From Fulvimarina pelagi HTCC2506 (lineage in GTDB: Bacteria > Pseudomonadota > Alphaproteobacteria > Rhizobiales > Rhizobiaceae), in assembly GCF_000153705.1 (NCBI RefSeq), contig NZ_DS022272.1, forward strand, positions 757,765 through 821,764: 64,000 nt of DNA, written 5' to 3'. The notes under the pieces were generated by a model. That model saw nothing but the letters and a program-made list of their open reading frames with translations. It was not told where the DNA came from and searched no databases. A program made the translations under genes and the position numbers. This document shows, piece by piece, positions 42,431 to 50,418 of this stretch; position 1 is the stretch's first letter, and the number at the start of each line of letters is the position of its first letter.

Positions 42431-44758
42431 ATGATCAAGAAACTGAACACACTCTTCTTTGCCTCCGCCGCCGTAGCGTTGACGATGGCGCCCTGTACCG
42501 CATCCGCTCAGTCAGAGGGGGCAAATCCGTTCATCTCGACCGCCGAGGCATTCGACGGAACGACCGAGGCTTCCGTTGAGCGTCGGACTTCGGAGACGTT
42601 GCGCCTCTTCCCCGCTGGTAAAGAGGACCTGTTCCTCTCCGGAGAACGTGCATCTCGAAACATCGCGTACTACGTGACGGCTGCGGAAACGGCACTTCCG
42701 GCACGTCTCGTACTAGAGCTCGAGACTGCCGTTTCGGTCATGCCGGAACTGTCGAGCATGAATATCAACGTGAACGATCAACCGGTCGCTTCCACTAAGC
42801 TGGGGACCGGAACCGACTCGCGTATCGTCGTCGATCTTCCAGCCGGACTGCTGCAGCCGGGCTTCAATGCCATCGAGCTTGTCGCGAACCATCGTCATCG
42901 TGTCGATTGCTCCATTCCTGCAACTTACGAGCTCTGGACCCAGATCGACTCAGGTCGAAGCGGCATCGATTTTGGTTCGCGCTCTGTGAATGTGGAGCAG
43001 TTGAGTGACTTTCCTGCGCTCGCGCGGACTGGGCAGCAACTGACGCCGATCAATCTTGTATTGCCTCACAACGCTTCGAACGACCTTCTTGAAGAGGGCA
43101 TGCAAGCGGCTCAAGCCGTTGCGATCCTCGCCCAATTCGAGAACCCTTCGATCCGGATCTTACACGAACGCGACAGTAATTCGGGGCTCAACATCGTCAT
43201 CGGCGAGACGCCGATGCCTGCAAATGCTCAAGTAAACATACTCGCGCCTGGTATCTCGCTATACTCTTCTGCTACCGGATCAGATGTGATCGTAGGCGCC
43301 GGCTCTGGCGGAAAGATCTCCAGCGCTCTGGATACCTTGACCACAGCCGCGCTCGAAATGGTCCCCATCGGTTCGGACGAGGGGCTGGAAGCCCTCCGGG
43401 GGAGCGCTAGACGTTCTGCGCTGACAGATCGGTCGACGAAACTTGCTGATCTCGGACTCGATACTGCAGAATTTTCTGGTCGGCACTACCAGTCTGGCTT
43501 CCAGGTCGTTCTCCCACCTGATTTTTATGCTGCCGATTACGCTGCGGCCAGACTCACAATAAACGCGGCATATGCTGCAGGCCTATCGAGCGATGCCGAA
43601 CTCGTGGTTCGGGCGAACGGCAAACAGGTGACGTCGCTGTCCTTGAGTTCGACCTCTGCTGGCGAACTCGATGAACAGCACCTGGACATCAACCTCGGAA
43701 TGCTGAAGCCCGGTTTGAATGTTATAGCTTTCGAAGCGTTTCTGCCCCGCAATGATGATGAAGCCTGTGAGCCTGCTACACTCGGTGATCAGGCAACTCG
43801 TTTCGTGTTGCGGCCGTCGTCAAAGATAGATTTGCCCGCGGTCGCGCGCATCGGGCATCTGCCTGAGCTAGCGATGCTCTCAGATGCAACTATGATGAGC
43901 GTCACTGATGATGGGGACCAGCCAAGAGTTGATGTTCTCACGGGTGAGCGGACTGTTGCAGAGCTCGAAGCCGTCGGTTCGATCCTGACGAACATGGCGA
44001 TCACAGCTGGCGTGGTATTCCAGGCTGACCTCATTGCCGATCTTCCGGAGGAGCAAGAGGGTGCTCTCATCGCAGTAGGAACGCTCGATGGTCTTCCCTC
44101 TCAGCTTCTCTCTCATGTCGGCTTGGTCACAGACGACAGCTCGATATCCGGCGCAGAATCCAAAAATGCCGAAGTAGGGCTCGCCTCGATTGCGACTTTC
44201 GATTTTCGCAACGCGTCCTTTGCGGCAAGTTTCTCTGAGCCGATCGACCTCGCCGCGCGTCTCGGCGAGGCGGGAAGATTGTTCAACGAAAAGGTTCAGC
44301 GTGTCCTTGGCGGGTTCGCAAGCCTTCCAGGACTTTCCAGGATCATCGAACCAGAAGGATTTGTAGCTGTACGCAATCTGTCGCGGCCGGCCGATGAAGC
44401 ACTCGTAGTTGCGCAGGCGGCGACACCGACTGGACGTCCCTATCCGTGGACGGTTTTCGCCGCCGAGAATGTCGATCTACTGACAAGTGGCATCCAGGAA
44501 GTGACGAAGCCAAACAATTGGTCTCGCGTGGCGGGCGCAGCGGGTTCGATCTCCAAGAGCGGTCGTCTCGACCTGTACTCGACAGATATGGAACGGCTTT
44601 ATGAGACGCAGCCGCGCTCTTACGAGAATCTGCGGCTCGTTTTCGCAGGATGGCTATCGCGGCATCTCTACGAATACTTAGCAATCCTTCTGGTCCTTGC
44701 GCTCGCACTCGGCGTGTCTACCCGCTTCTTGCTGAAAAATCTCGGAGCAAAGGCATGA
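42431..44758 (+). CDS. bcsB: Cellulose synthase periplasmic subunit BcsB
   Basis: The 775-residue protein has a signal peptide (cleavage near ASAQ, residue 27). Its periplasmic body alternates carbohydrate-binding and flavodoxin-like domains (LPHNASNDLLEEGMQAAQAVAILAQFENPSIRIL, then YQSGFQVVLPPDFYAADYAAARLTI and LDINLGMLKPGLNVIAFEAFLPRNDDEAC). A single C-terminal membrane helix (YLAILLVLALALGVSTRFLL) anchors it. BcsB partners BcsA and guides the chain across the periplasm. Its stop overlaps the bcsZ start as ATGA. Confidence 0.95.
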   Translation: MIKKLNTLFFASAAVALTMAPCTASAQSEGANPFISTAEAFDGTTEASVERRTSETLRLFPAGKEDLFLSGERASRNIAYYVTAAETALPARLVLELETAVSVMPELSSMNINVNDQPVASTKLGTGTDSRIVVDLPAGLLQPGFNAIELVANHRHRVDCSIPATYELWTQIDSGRSGIDFGSRSVNVEQLSDFPALARTGQQLTPINLVLPHNASNDLLEEGMQAAQAVAILAQFENPSIRILHERDSNSGLNIVIGETPMPANAQVNILAPGISLYSSATGSDVIVGAGSGGKISSALDTLTTAALEMVPIGSDEGLEALRGSARRSALTDRSTKLADLGLDTAEFSGRHYQSGFQVVLPPDFYAADYAAARLTINAAYAAGLSSDAELVVRANGKQVTSLSLSSTSAGELDEQHLDINLGMLKPGLNVIAFEAFLPRNDDEACEPATLGDQATRFVLRPSSKIDLPAVARIGHLPELAMLSDATMMSVTDDGDQPRVDVLTGERTVAELEAVGSILTNMAITAGVVFQADLIADLPEEQEGALIAVGTLDGLPSQLLSHVGLVTDDSSISGAESKNAEVGLASIATFDFRNASFAASFSEPIDLAARLGEAGRLFNEKVQRVLGGFASLPGLSRIIEPEGFVAVRNLSRPADEALVVAQAATPTGRPYPWTVFAAENVDLLTSGIQEVTKPNNWSRVAGAAGSISKSGRLDLYSTDMERLYETQPRSYENLRLVFAGWLSRHLYEYLAILLVLALALGVSTRFLLKNLGAKA

Positions 44759-45852
44759 AGAAGTATTTGCTCTTCTTTTGCGCGGCAGCCTTTCTGATGT
44801 CCGGCACGATCAACTCCCGTGCTGTGGAGCCACATACGGAAAATACAGAATCGCCAAACATCGAAGCAGCGTCGGGAGATCTGGCACTCGGTGCATGGCA
44901 GTTCTACCGCAGCGTCTTCATGTCCGCCGACGGTCGTATCATCGATCGCGAGAACGGCTCGATCAGTCACAGCGAAGGGCAGGGCTACGGCATGCTCATT
45001 GCCGCAATGGTTGGCGACCGTGCAAGCTTCGATAAGCTATGGGACTGGACAGAGCGTGAACTTCAGATTCGCGACGACAACCTGTCCGCTTGGAAGTGGG
45101 ACCCTTCCGCGACGCCTCATGTCACCGATCGAAACAACGCGACCGACGGCGACATCCTCATCGCTTGGGCGTTACTGCGGGCTTTCGAGCGGTGGGGCGT
45201 GCCGGATCACGAGCGCGAAGCTGAGGCGATCATTGCTGATATCGTTCGATTGGCAATCATCGACGACCGGCAGGGCAAGATCATTCTGCCCGGAGTAGAA
45301 GGCTTCGATGCGGATAGCCAGCCAGACGGACCCGTGGTGAATTTATCCTACTGGGTGTTTCCCGCACTCGCGGAAATAGGGCAGCACATGCCGGACTTCG
45401 GCGCTCTGAATCTGGAAGCTAAGGGGCTCGAGCTTCTCAAAGAGGCGACCGCTTCCTCACCCCATCTTCCAACCGAATGGAGCGGGCTCGGAAGTGGTAC
45501 AGTAAAGCCGGCTGCGCAGTTCGATCCATTTTTTGGCTACAATGCACTTCGCATCCCGCTCTATCTGGCCTGGAGCGAGATTGAAGCTCCGGAAATTCTG
45601 AAGCGCATCGACAAAGCCTGGGAAGGCAAGACGGAAACTGGGCTTGCGGTCATCGACGTTGCAAGAGACGCTCCTGTCGAACCAATCTCTGGCGCTGGCT
45701 ATCAGGCAATTCGCGAACTGGTCCAATGCAGTTTGAACTCGATTGCAGCAGGTCGTGAGCGGGCTCTGTTCGACGGTTCTACCTACTACAGCAGCACTCT
45801 CCATCTCCTATCACTGCTCGCCATCTCAGAGAGGTACCCCCGATGCTTCTGA
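44755..45852 (+). CDS. bcsZ: Endoglucanase BcsZ, glycosyl hydrolase family 8
   Basis: This 365-residue periplasmic cellulase has a signal peptide and family 8 motifs: SHSEGQGYGMLIAAMVGD with the catalytic Glu, and NNATDGDILIAWALLRA with the conserved Asp. It also has VNLSYWVFPAL and FGYNALRIPLYLAWS. In other bcs operons it trims or relieves crystallising chains and is needed for good cellulose export. Its ATG overlaps the bcsB stop. The next gene starts within its last ten bases. Confidence 0.95.
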   Translation: MKKYLLFFCAAAFLMSGTINSRAVEPHTENTESPNIEAASGDLALGAWQFYRSVFMSADGRIIDRENGSISHSEGQGYGMLIAAMVGDRASFDKLWDWTERELQIRDDNLSAWKWDPSATPHVTDRNNATDGDILIAWALLRAFERWGVPDHEREAEAIIADIVRLAIIDDRQGKIILPGVEGFDADSQPDGPVVNLSYWVFPALAEIGQHMPDFGALNLEAKGLELLKEATASSPHLPTEWSGLGSGTVKPAAQFDPFFGYNALRIPLYLAWSEIEAPEILKRIDKAWEGKTETGLAVIDVARDAPVEPISGAGYQAIRELVQCSLNSIAAGRERALFDGSTYYSSTLHLLSLLAISERYPRCF

Positions 45853-47912
45853 CCCGCGCCCATGCCCTAACCACCGCCGCGCTTCTTTCGACGAGCCTTG
45901 CGATCGCCAGTCCTGTGAGCACTGCACAAAGTGGCTCAAATCCCGTCACAAGCGGAGTGAATGACCTGAGTGGCCCCGAGACGCAGTCGCGTAATTCGGG
46001 AGAAAACAGGCTGGATGCCGCAAGTGATAGCCTCGACGTCCTGACAAAGTACTATCCGGGCTTGTCACCACAGAAGAACGACCCGGCATACGACATCGCC
46101 GTAAAAGACAATCCGTTTCAGATAGAGCCGAGCATGGACGCCGGCTCGGTATCGAAGGAAGGGGCTGTCACGAACCCGTTCAATATGCCTGAAGAAGACT
46201 CCAGTAGTTCACCTACAAGCGCCGCAAAGCCCTTTGCCATCAACGGTGTGCGGGGCAGTCTCAGTGAGCCCTCTGATGGCATCGACGAACGTGCTCTTCG
46301 GTACTACGCCGACCAGCGGAACCTTGAACGCGTCGGCGCCGAGATACGGCGCTTGAAAGCATTGAACCCTTCCTGGACACCGCCGACCGATCTCTTCACG
46401 CCTCGAAGCAACGTCGACGAGCAGCCAGCCTGGGATCTCTTTGCGGAAGGAAAGTTCAAAGAGGCACGCCAGAAGCTCGATGATTGGAAGAAAGCCGACG
46501 CCAACTACCAACCTTCCGCCGACCTCCAGACGAAGCTGGATGATGGAGAGGCGCGCAACGAGATAAAGTCTGCGACAGAGCAAAAGGACTGGTCGCGAGC
46601 TCTTAAATTGGCGAGAGATCGGCCCAGCCTACTCGTTTGCGGCGAGATGGATGTTCTTTGGCGTATTGGAGAAGCATTCGCCCGCACAGAAGATCATGCC
46701 GGGGCATTCGATCTATATGCATACATCCTACGGAGTTGCTCCAGCAAGGAAGAGCAAATCGCGACATTGCAAAAGGCCGCTTTGCTTCTGCCGCAAAAAG
46801 GGATCGATGCGCTCGTAGACTCTTTCGATGTTGACGTGGCGGGCAGCGATGTATCGGGGTTTCGCTTCGCGGAGCTTCGCGCAGAGATCGCGAAATCGAT
46901 GACGTCGACGATCGGGCGCATGCGCGTTGCTCGCGACGGTCTATCCGAGTTCGAAAATCATGTTCGAGAAGCCAAAACACCCAAAGACGCGAACCTCCTG
47001 GGTTGGTTCTCCTACAATACGGGGGAATACGAAGCCGCTCGAGAATGGTTCGATCTGGCACTCGCTGCGGAAGACGACGACGACGAGGCTTTGAAGGGTT
47101 ACGTCCTTTCGCTCCGCAATCTCGAAAAGCTGGCAGAGGCCGAAGAAATCGCTTTTGAGAGCATGGAACGGTCTTCGGATTTGGGCAAGATCTACATCGA
47201 GCTTGTCGCCGAGCGAATTAATGCTCTTGAAGATGACGAGGCTCTCACTCGCTCGGAAATCAGTCGTGTCGAAACAGCCATTGACGACATGAGGTCAGCT
47301 CTCGGCGCACAGACCCTCGGCTGGTACCTCCTAGACCAAGGAGAAGCAGAGGAGGCCGGGGACTGGTTCGCCAAATCCGTCGAATGGGAAGAAAGCGAGG
47401 AAGCGGTCGTCGGCCTAGCCGTCGTCGCGAGCCGCACCAAGGACAGTGGCGCCTTGAAGGGCATCAAGGCTGACTACGGCGAACGTTATGCCGCTCTCTC
47501 AGAATTTGAAGAGTATCGTCCTCCAGCACGCGTGGTCAGCCGCGCAACGACGAAGCCGAGGCATCAAACGGCGAAGTCAACACGGTCCAAGAAGCGGGTA
47601 GCCAAGCGTTCGGGAGGCGATAGTCTGATGCGTCAAGCGAACCGGCAGTTCGAAGCGGGACAGTATCAAGCAGCCCTCCAGACGCTCGATCGGCGCGAGG
47701 CTCGTAACGGCAAATCTTACGGCGCCGAAGTTCTTCGAGGTTGGACCAACTACAAGCTCAAACGATGGGATGAGGCCGAACGGGTATTCAAAGCACAAGA
47801 TCGCGTTCGTTCGACAAAAGGAACCCGTTTCGGCATCGGAGCCATACGGAACTCCAAGTACGGGATGTGGCCCGAAAATCAGAACAAGTGCACCGAGCGA
47901 TGGCGCTGCTAG
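45843..47912 (+). CDS. bcsK: TPR protein of the cellulose operon, BcsK-like
   Basis: The 689-residue protein has a signal peptide (about residues 1-28) and a disordered Ser/Pro/Asn-rich stretch to about residue 150. Repeating TPR-like helix pairs follow (WDLFAEGKFKEARQKLDDW, NTGEYEAAREWFDLALAAEDDDDEALKGYVLSLRNLEKLAEAEEIA, ANRQFEAGQYQAALQTLDR). The tail ends in CTERWRC. There is no outer-membrane barrel like that of BcsC. A bcsA-bcsB-bcsZ-TPR order is the type III cellulose layout, in which BcsK takes the place of BcsC. It overlaps bcsZ by ten bases and has GAGAGG upstream. The gene symbol is assigned on context. Confidence 0.83.
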   Translation: MLLTRAHALTTAALLSTSLAIASPVSTAQSGSNPVTSGVNDLSGPETQSRNSGENRLDAASDSLDVLTKYYPGLSPQKNDPAYDIAVKDNPFQIEPSMDAGSVSKEGAVTNPFNMPEEDSSSSPTSAAKPFAINGVRGSLSEPSDGIDERALRYYADQRNLERVGAEIRRLKALNPSWTPPTDLFTPRSNVDEQPAWDLFAEGKFKEARQKLDDWKKADANYQPSADLQTKLDDGEARNEIKSATEQKDWSRALKLARDRPSLLVCGEMDVLWRIGEAFARTEDHAGAFDLYAYILRSCSSKEEQIATLQKAALLLPQKGIDALVDSFDVDVAGSDVSGFRFAELRAEIAKSMTSTIGRMRVARDGLSEFENHVREAKTPKDANLLGWFSYNTGEYEAAREWFDLALAAEDDDDEALKGYVLSLRNLEKLAEAEEIAFESMERSSDLGKIYIELVAERINALEDDEALTRSEISRVETAIDDMRSALGAQTLGWYLLDQGEAEEAGDWFAKSVEWEESEEAVVGLAVVASRTKDSGALKGIKADYGERYAALSEFEEYRPPARVVSRATTKPRHQTAKSTRSKKRVAKRSGGDSLMRQANRQFEAGQYQAALQTLDRREARNGKSYGAEVLRGWTNYKLKRWDEAERVFKAQDRVRSTKGTRFGIGAIRNSKYGMWPENQNKCTERWRC

Positions 47913-47966
47913 GGCGCATGCGCTCAACGACCCATCAAACAAACTTTAAGCTTAACGGAGAACGTT

Positions 47967-48869
47967 ATGCAACCGGTACGTAAGGCTGTCTTCCCGGTGG
48001 CCGGTCTCGGAACCCGTTTCCTTCCGGCGACAAAATCCATACCAAAGGAAATGCTGACTGTCGTCGATCGCCCGGTCATTCAATATGTGGTCGACGAGGC
48101 GATCGAAGCGGGGATAGAGCATCTCATATTCGTCACTGGGCGGAACAAGGGTGTTATCGAAGACTATTTCGATGTTCAGGTCGAGCTTGCAAATACGCTT
48201 GCCGAGCGCGGGAAAGTCGAACAGCTTACGCTTTTGGAGCAATTACAGCCCAAACCTGGGACGACGAGCTTCACACGACAGCAGTCACCGCTTGGCCTCG
48301 GTCATGCAGTATGGTGCGCTCGTGAATTGGTCGGCGACGAGCCCTTCGCCGTCCTTCTCCCTGATATGATCATGCAGTCAACGAAAGGTTGCCTTTCATC
48401 CATGATCGATCTCTATCGGAAGACGGGCGGCAATGTGATCTCTGTGGAACGCTGCGCACCTCTCGAAACACAAAAGTATGGCATCGTGGCCAAGGGCCGA
48501 AATGTCGGAGAAGGGTTCGAAATCACCGACATGGTCGAGAAGCCGGAGCCAGCCAAGGCTCCATCGAATTTCTCGATATCCGGCCGGTATATCCTGCAGC
48601 CCGATATCTTCGATGTCCTGGTAGAGCAGGAGAAGGGAGCCGGCGGCGAAGTTCAGCTGACGGATGCGATGAGAAGATTGGTTCGCCGTCTGCCATTTCA
48701 TGCGTTCCCGTTCGAGGGCAGAACATTCGACTGCGGTTCCAAAGAGGGCTTCGTCGAAGCGAACATGGCCTTCGCGCTGTGGCGTTCGGATATACGAGGC
48801 AATGTCTTCAACAACCTTGCTCACTACATGGAGACCATAGAGCCACCCAAGAAAGCAAATGCGGCTTGA
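47967..48869 (+). CDS. galU: UTP-glucose-1-phosphate uridylyltransferase
   Basis: This 300-residue enzyme makes UDP-glucose, the direct substrate of BcsA. It starts [41 protein letters not shown], has [25 protein letters not shown] for the nucleotide, and [10 protein letters not shown] and [17 protein letters not shown] lies seven bases ahead of the ATG. It follows bcsK by 54 bases on the same strand and probably belongs to the same unit, securing precursor for cellulose. Confidence 0.96.
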   Translation: MQPVRKAVFPVAGLGTRFLPATKSIPKEMLTVVDRPVIQYVVDEAIEAGIEHLIFVTGRNKGVIEDYFDVQVELANTLAERGKVEQLTLLEQLQPKPGTTSFTRQQSPLGLGHAVWCARELVGDEPFAVLLPDMIMQSTKGCLSSMIDLYRKTGGNVISVERCAPLETQKYGIVAKGRNVGEGFEITDMVEKPEPAKAPSNFSISGRYILQPDIFDVLVEQEKGAGGEVQLTDAMRRLVRRLPFHAFPFEGRTFDCGSKEGFVEANMAFALWRSDIRGNVFNNLAHYMETIEPPKKANAA

Positions 48870-49040
48870 TGACTTAGCAGTGGTGGACGGCAGTATTTCG
48901 GAGTGAGGTTGATGCCAGGCGAAGCCTGGTTAGCTTACTGTCAAATAAATCGATCCTGAAAGGACCTCCATTAGCGCAATCGCGGTCTGCTGATCCGGCG
49001 ATCGTTTCTTCTGAAACTTTAGCTAAACCTCTCATGAGGG

Positions 49041-49295
49041 ATGACGCCTCGAAAAGCTCACCCTAAGATAACCGATTTCAATGATTGGGATCCGCGCTTT
49101 GTGGCAAACCATCGGTGGGAAGCGTCGCTTCCCACCGAGGCCTCGCCTAAGATCGCGCCTGCCGTCCGCCCTTCGCCTGAGCAAACGTACGTTCAACTGC
49201 ATGGCATCTCTGGCGCGGCTACGCTGGAAATGATCGGGGGAGTCCGTGGCGCAGCGCTTCGAGGCGAGTTCCGATTGGCGCTCCCCCTCGAGTAA
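49041..49295 (+). CDS. Doubtful small protein
   Basis: An 84-residue frame with no recognised motif (WDPRFVANHRWEASLPTEAS, later MIGGVRGAALRGEFRLALPLE). The AGGG in front of the ATG stands too close for normal ribosome binding, and a 25-base perfect inverted repeat lies inside the frame. It may not be translated. It is included because no other gene occupies 48870-49441. Confidence 0.25.
   Translation: MTPRKAHPKITDFNDWDPRFVANHRWEASLPTEASPKIAPAVRPSPEQTYVQLHGISGAATLEMIGGVRGAALRGEFRLALPLE
49113..49137. repeat. 25-base near-perfect inverted repeat
   Basis: CGGTGGGAAGCG, one base, then CGCTTCCCACCG: 12-base arms around a single base, equivalent to a 10-bp hairpin with a five-base loop. No T-run follows on either strand, so it is not a standard terminator. 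Confidence 0.8.
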
Positions 49296-49441
49296 CACAT
49301 CGTCTTCACCGGCTGTGATCGACAACGCCAGCCCGTGCCGTTCATCTTCTGCTTTTCAGGCTCGTGACGGATCGCCGGACGCTTGACAATCGGGGTCTTG
49401 CGTCGTGCAATTCCATGTCCGGCCACGAGGAGAATTTGTTC

Positions 49442-50266
49442 ATGTGCAACGCTTGTGTCATCGAAAGCGTGAAGTCGCGGATGCTGTCTCGACGCAACCT
49501 CCTCAAGGGAAGCGTGACAGCTGCAGCAGGTGCAATTGTCGCATCCTCGATCACAAGGCCGAGACCTGCTGCTGCGCAGGCAAAAACGGGCGGGGTCATG
49601 GACCTGACCCACGAACTCCATGAGCAATTCCCCACTTTCTTTGGCGATCAGCAGTTCTTCCGCGATCAGAAATTCAACTACGCGGAGCACAAGTTTAATC
49701 TATTCGAACTGCGGGTGAACGAGCATACGGGCACCCATGTGGACGCGCCACTTCACTTCTCAGAAGACGGCCAGTCGGTCGCCGAGATCCCGGTCGAGAA
49801 GCTGGTCGGTCCTCTCTGTGTCGTGGACATCCGCGAGAAAGCCGCTTCCAATCCGGACGCCCAACTGACGCCGGACGACCTTGAGGCGTGGGTTGCCAAG
49901 AACGGCGAGATACCGGACGGTGCCTGCGTCGCCATGAATTCCGGCTGGGCCGCCCTTCTTGACAATACGAAGTACCGGAACGCGGATAGCGAGGGGGTGA
50001 TGCATTTCCCGGGCTTCCACGTCGAGGCGGCGCAAATGCTCTTGGAGACCGGTGCCGCAGGCATTGCGGTCGACACGCTGTCGCTCGACTACGGGATGTC
50101 GCCCGACTTCGCGACCCATTACGGATGGTTGCCGGAAGGGCGTTGGGGTCTCGAATGTATCGCCAATCTCGATGCTGTACCCGCGTCGGGTGCAACCCTG
50201 ATCGTCGGCGCGCCGAAGCATCGGGGAGGTTCAGGAGGCCCGGCGCGCGTTTTCGCGATGACCTGA
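49442..50266 (+). CDS. Cyclase-family (kynurenine formamidase-like) hydrolase, Tat-exported
   Basis: The 274-residue protein starts MCNACVIESVKSRMLSRR, then a twin-arginine signal (SRRNLLKG with a hydrophobic core to about residue 45). The mature domain has the metal site HTGTHVDAPLHFSEDG (about residues 100-115), the pattern of the cyclase family that includes bacterial kynurenine formamidases, and VAMNSGWAALL and FPGFHVEAAQMLLE further on. Substrate is uncertain; export would place it in the periplasm. ATG at 49442 is chosen because GGAG is ten bases upstream and homologues start with the same MCNxC segment. Confidence 0.87.
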   Translation: MCNACVIESVKSRMLSRRNLLKGSVTAAAGAIVASSITRPRPAAAQAKTGGVMDLTHELHEQFPTFFGDQQFFRDQKFNYAEHKFNLFELRVNEHTGTHVDAPLHFSEDGQSVAEIPVEKLVGPLCVVDIREKAASNPDAQLTPDDLEAWVAKNGEIPDGACVAMNSGWAALLDNTKYRNADSEGVMHFPGFHVEAAQMLLETGAAGIAVDTLSLDYGMSPDFATHYGWLPEGRWGLECIANLDAVPASGATLIVGAPKHRGGSGGPARVFAMT

Positions 50267-50418
50267 CGCCTGCGGCTCTCCGAAGCGGCCGACCATCCTG
50301 ACAGGGTCGAACGAACTGACAATGCGACAATTGCGGGTAAAGACGGGAGTTTCCCGAGGGGAGTGTTTTTTTCAGCGGTTGGATTCGATCTGTGTTGGAG
50401 ACTACGACGCTTGTTGCG

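Noticed and set aside
39304-49040. Direct repeat of the tRNA-Met 3' end marking an integrated element
   Set aside because: I looked for a copy of the tRNA's last 20 or so bases to the right and noticed none, and no integrase gene is in the window.
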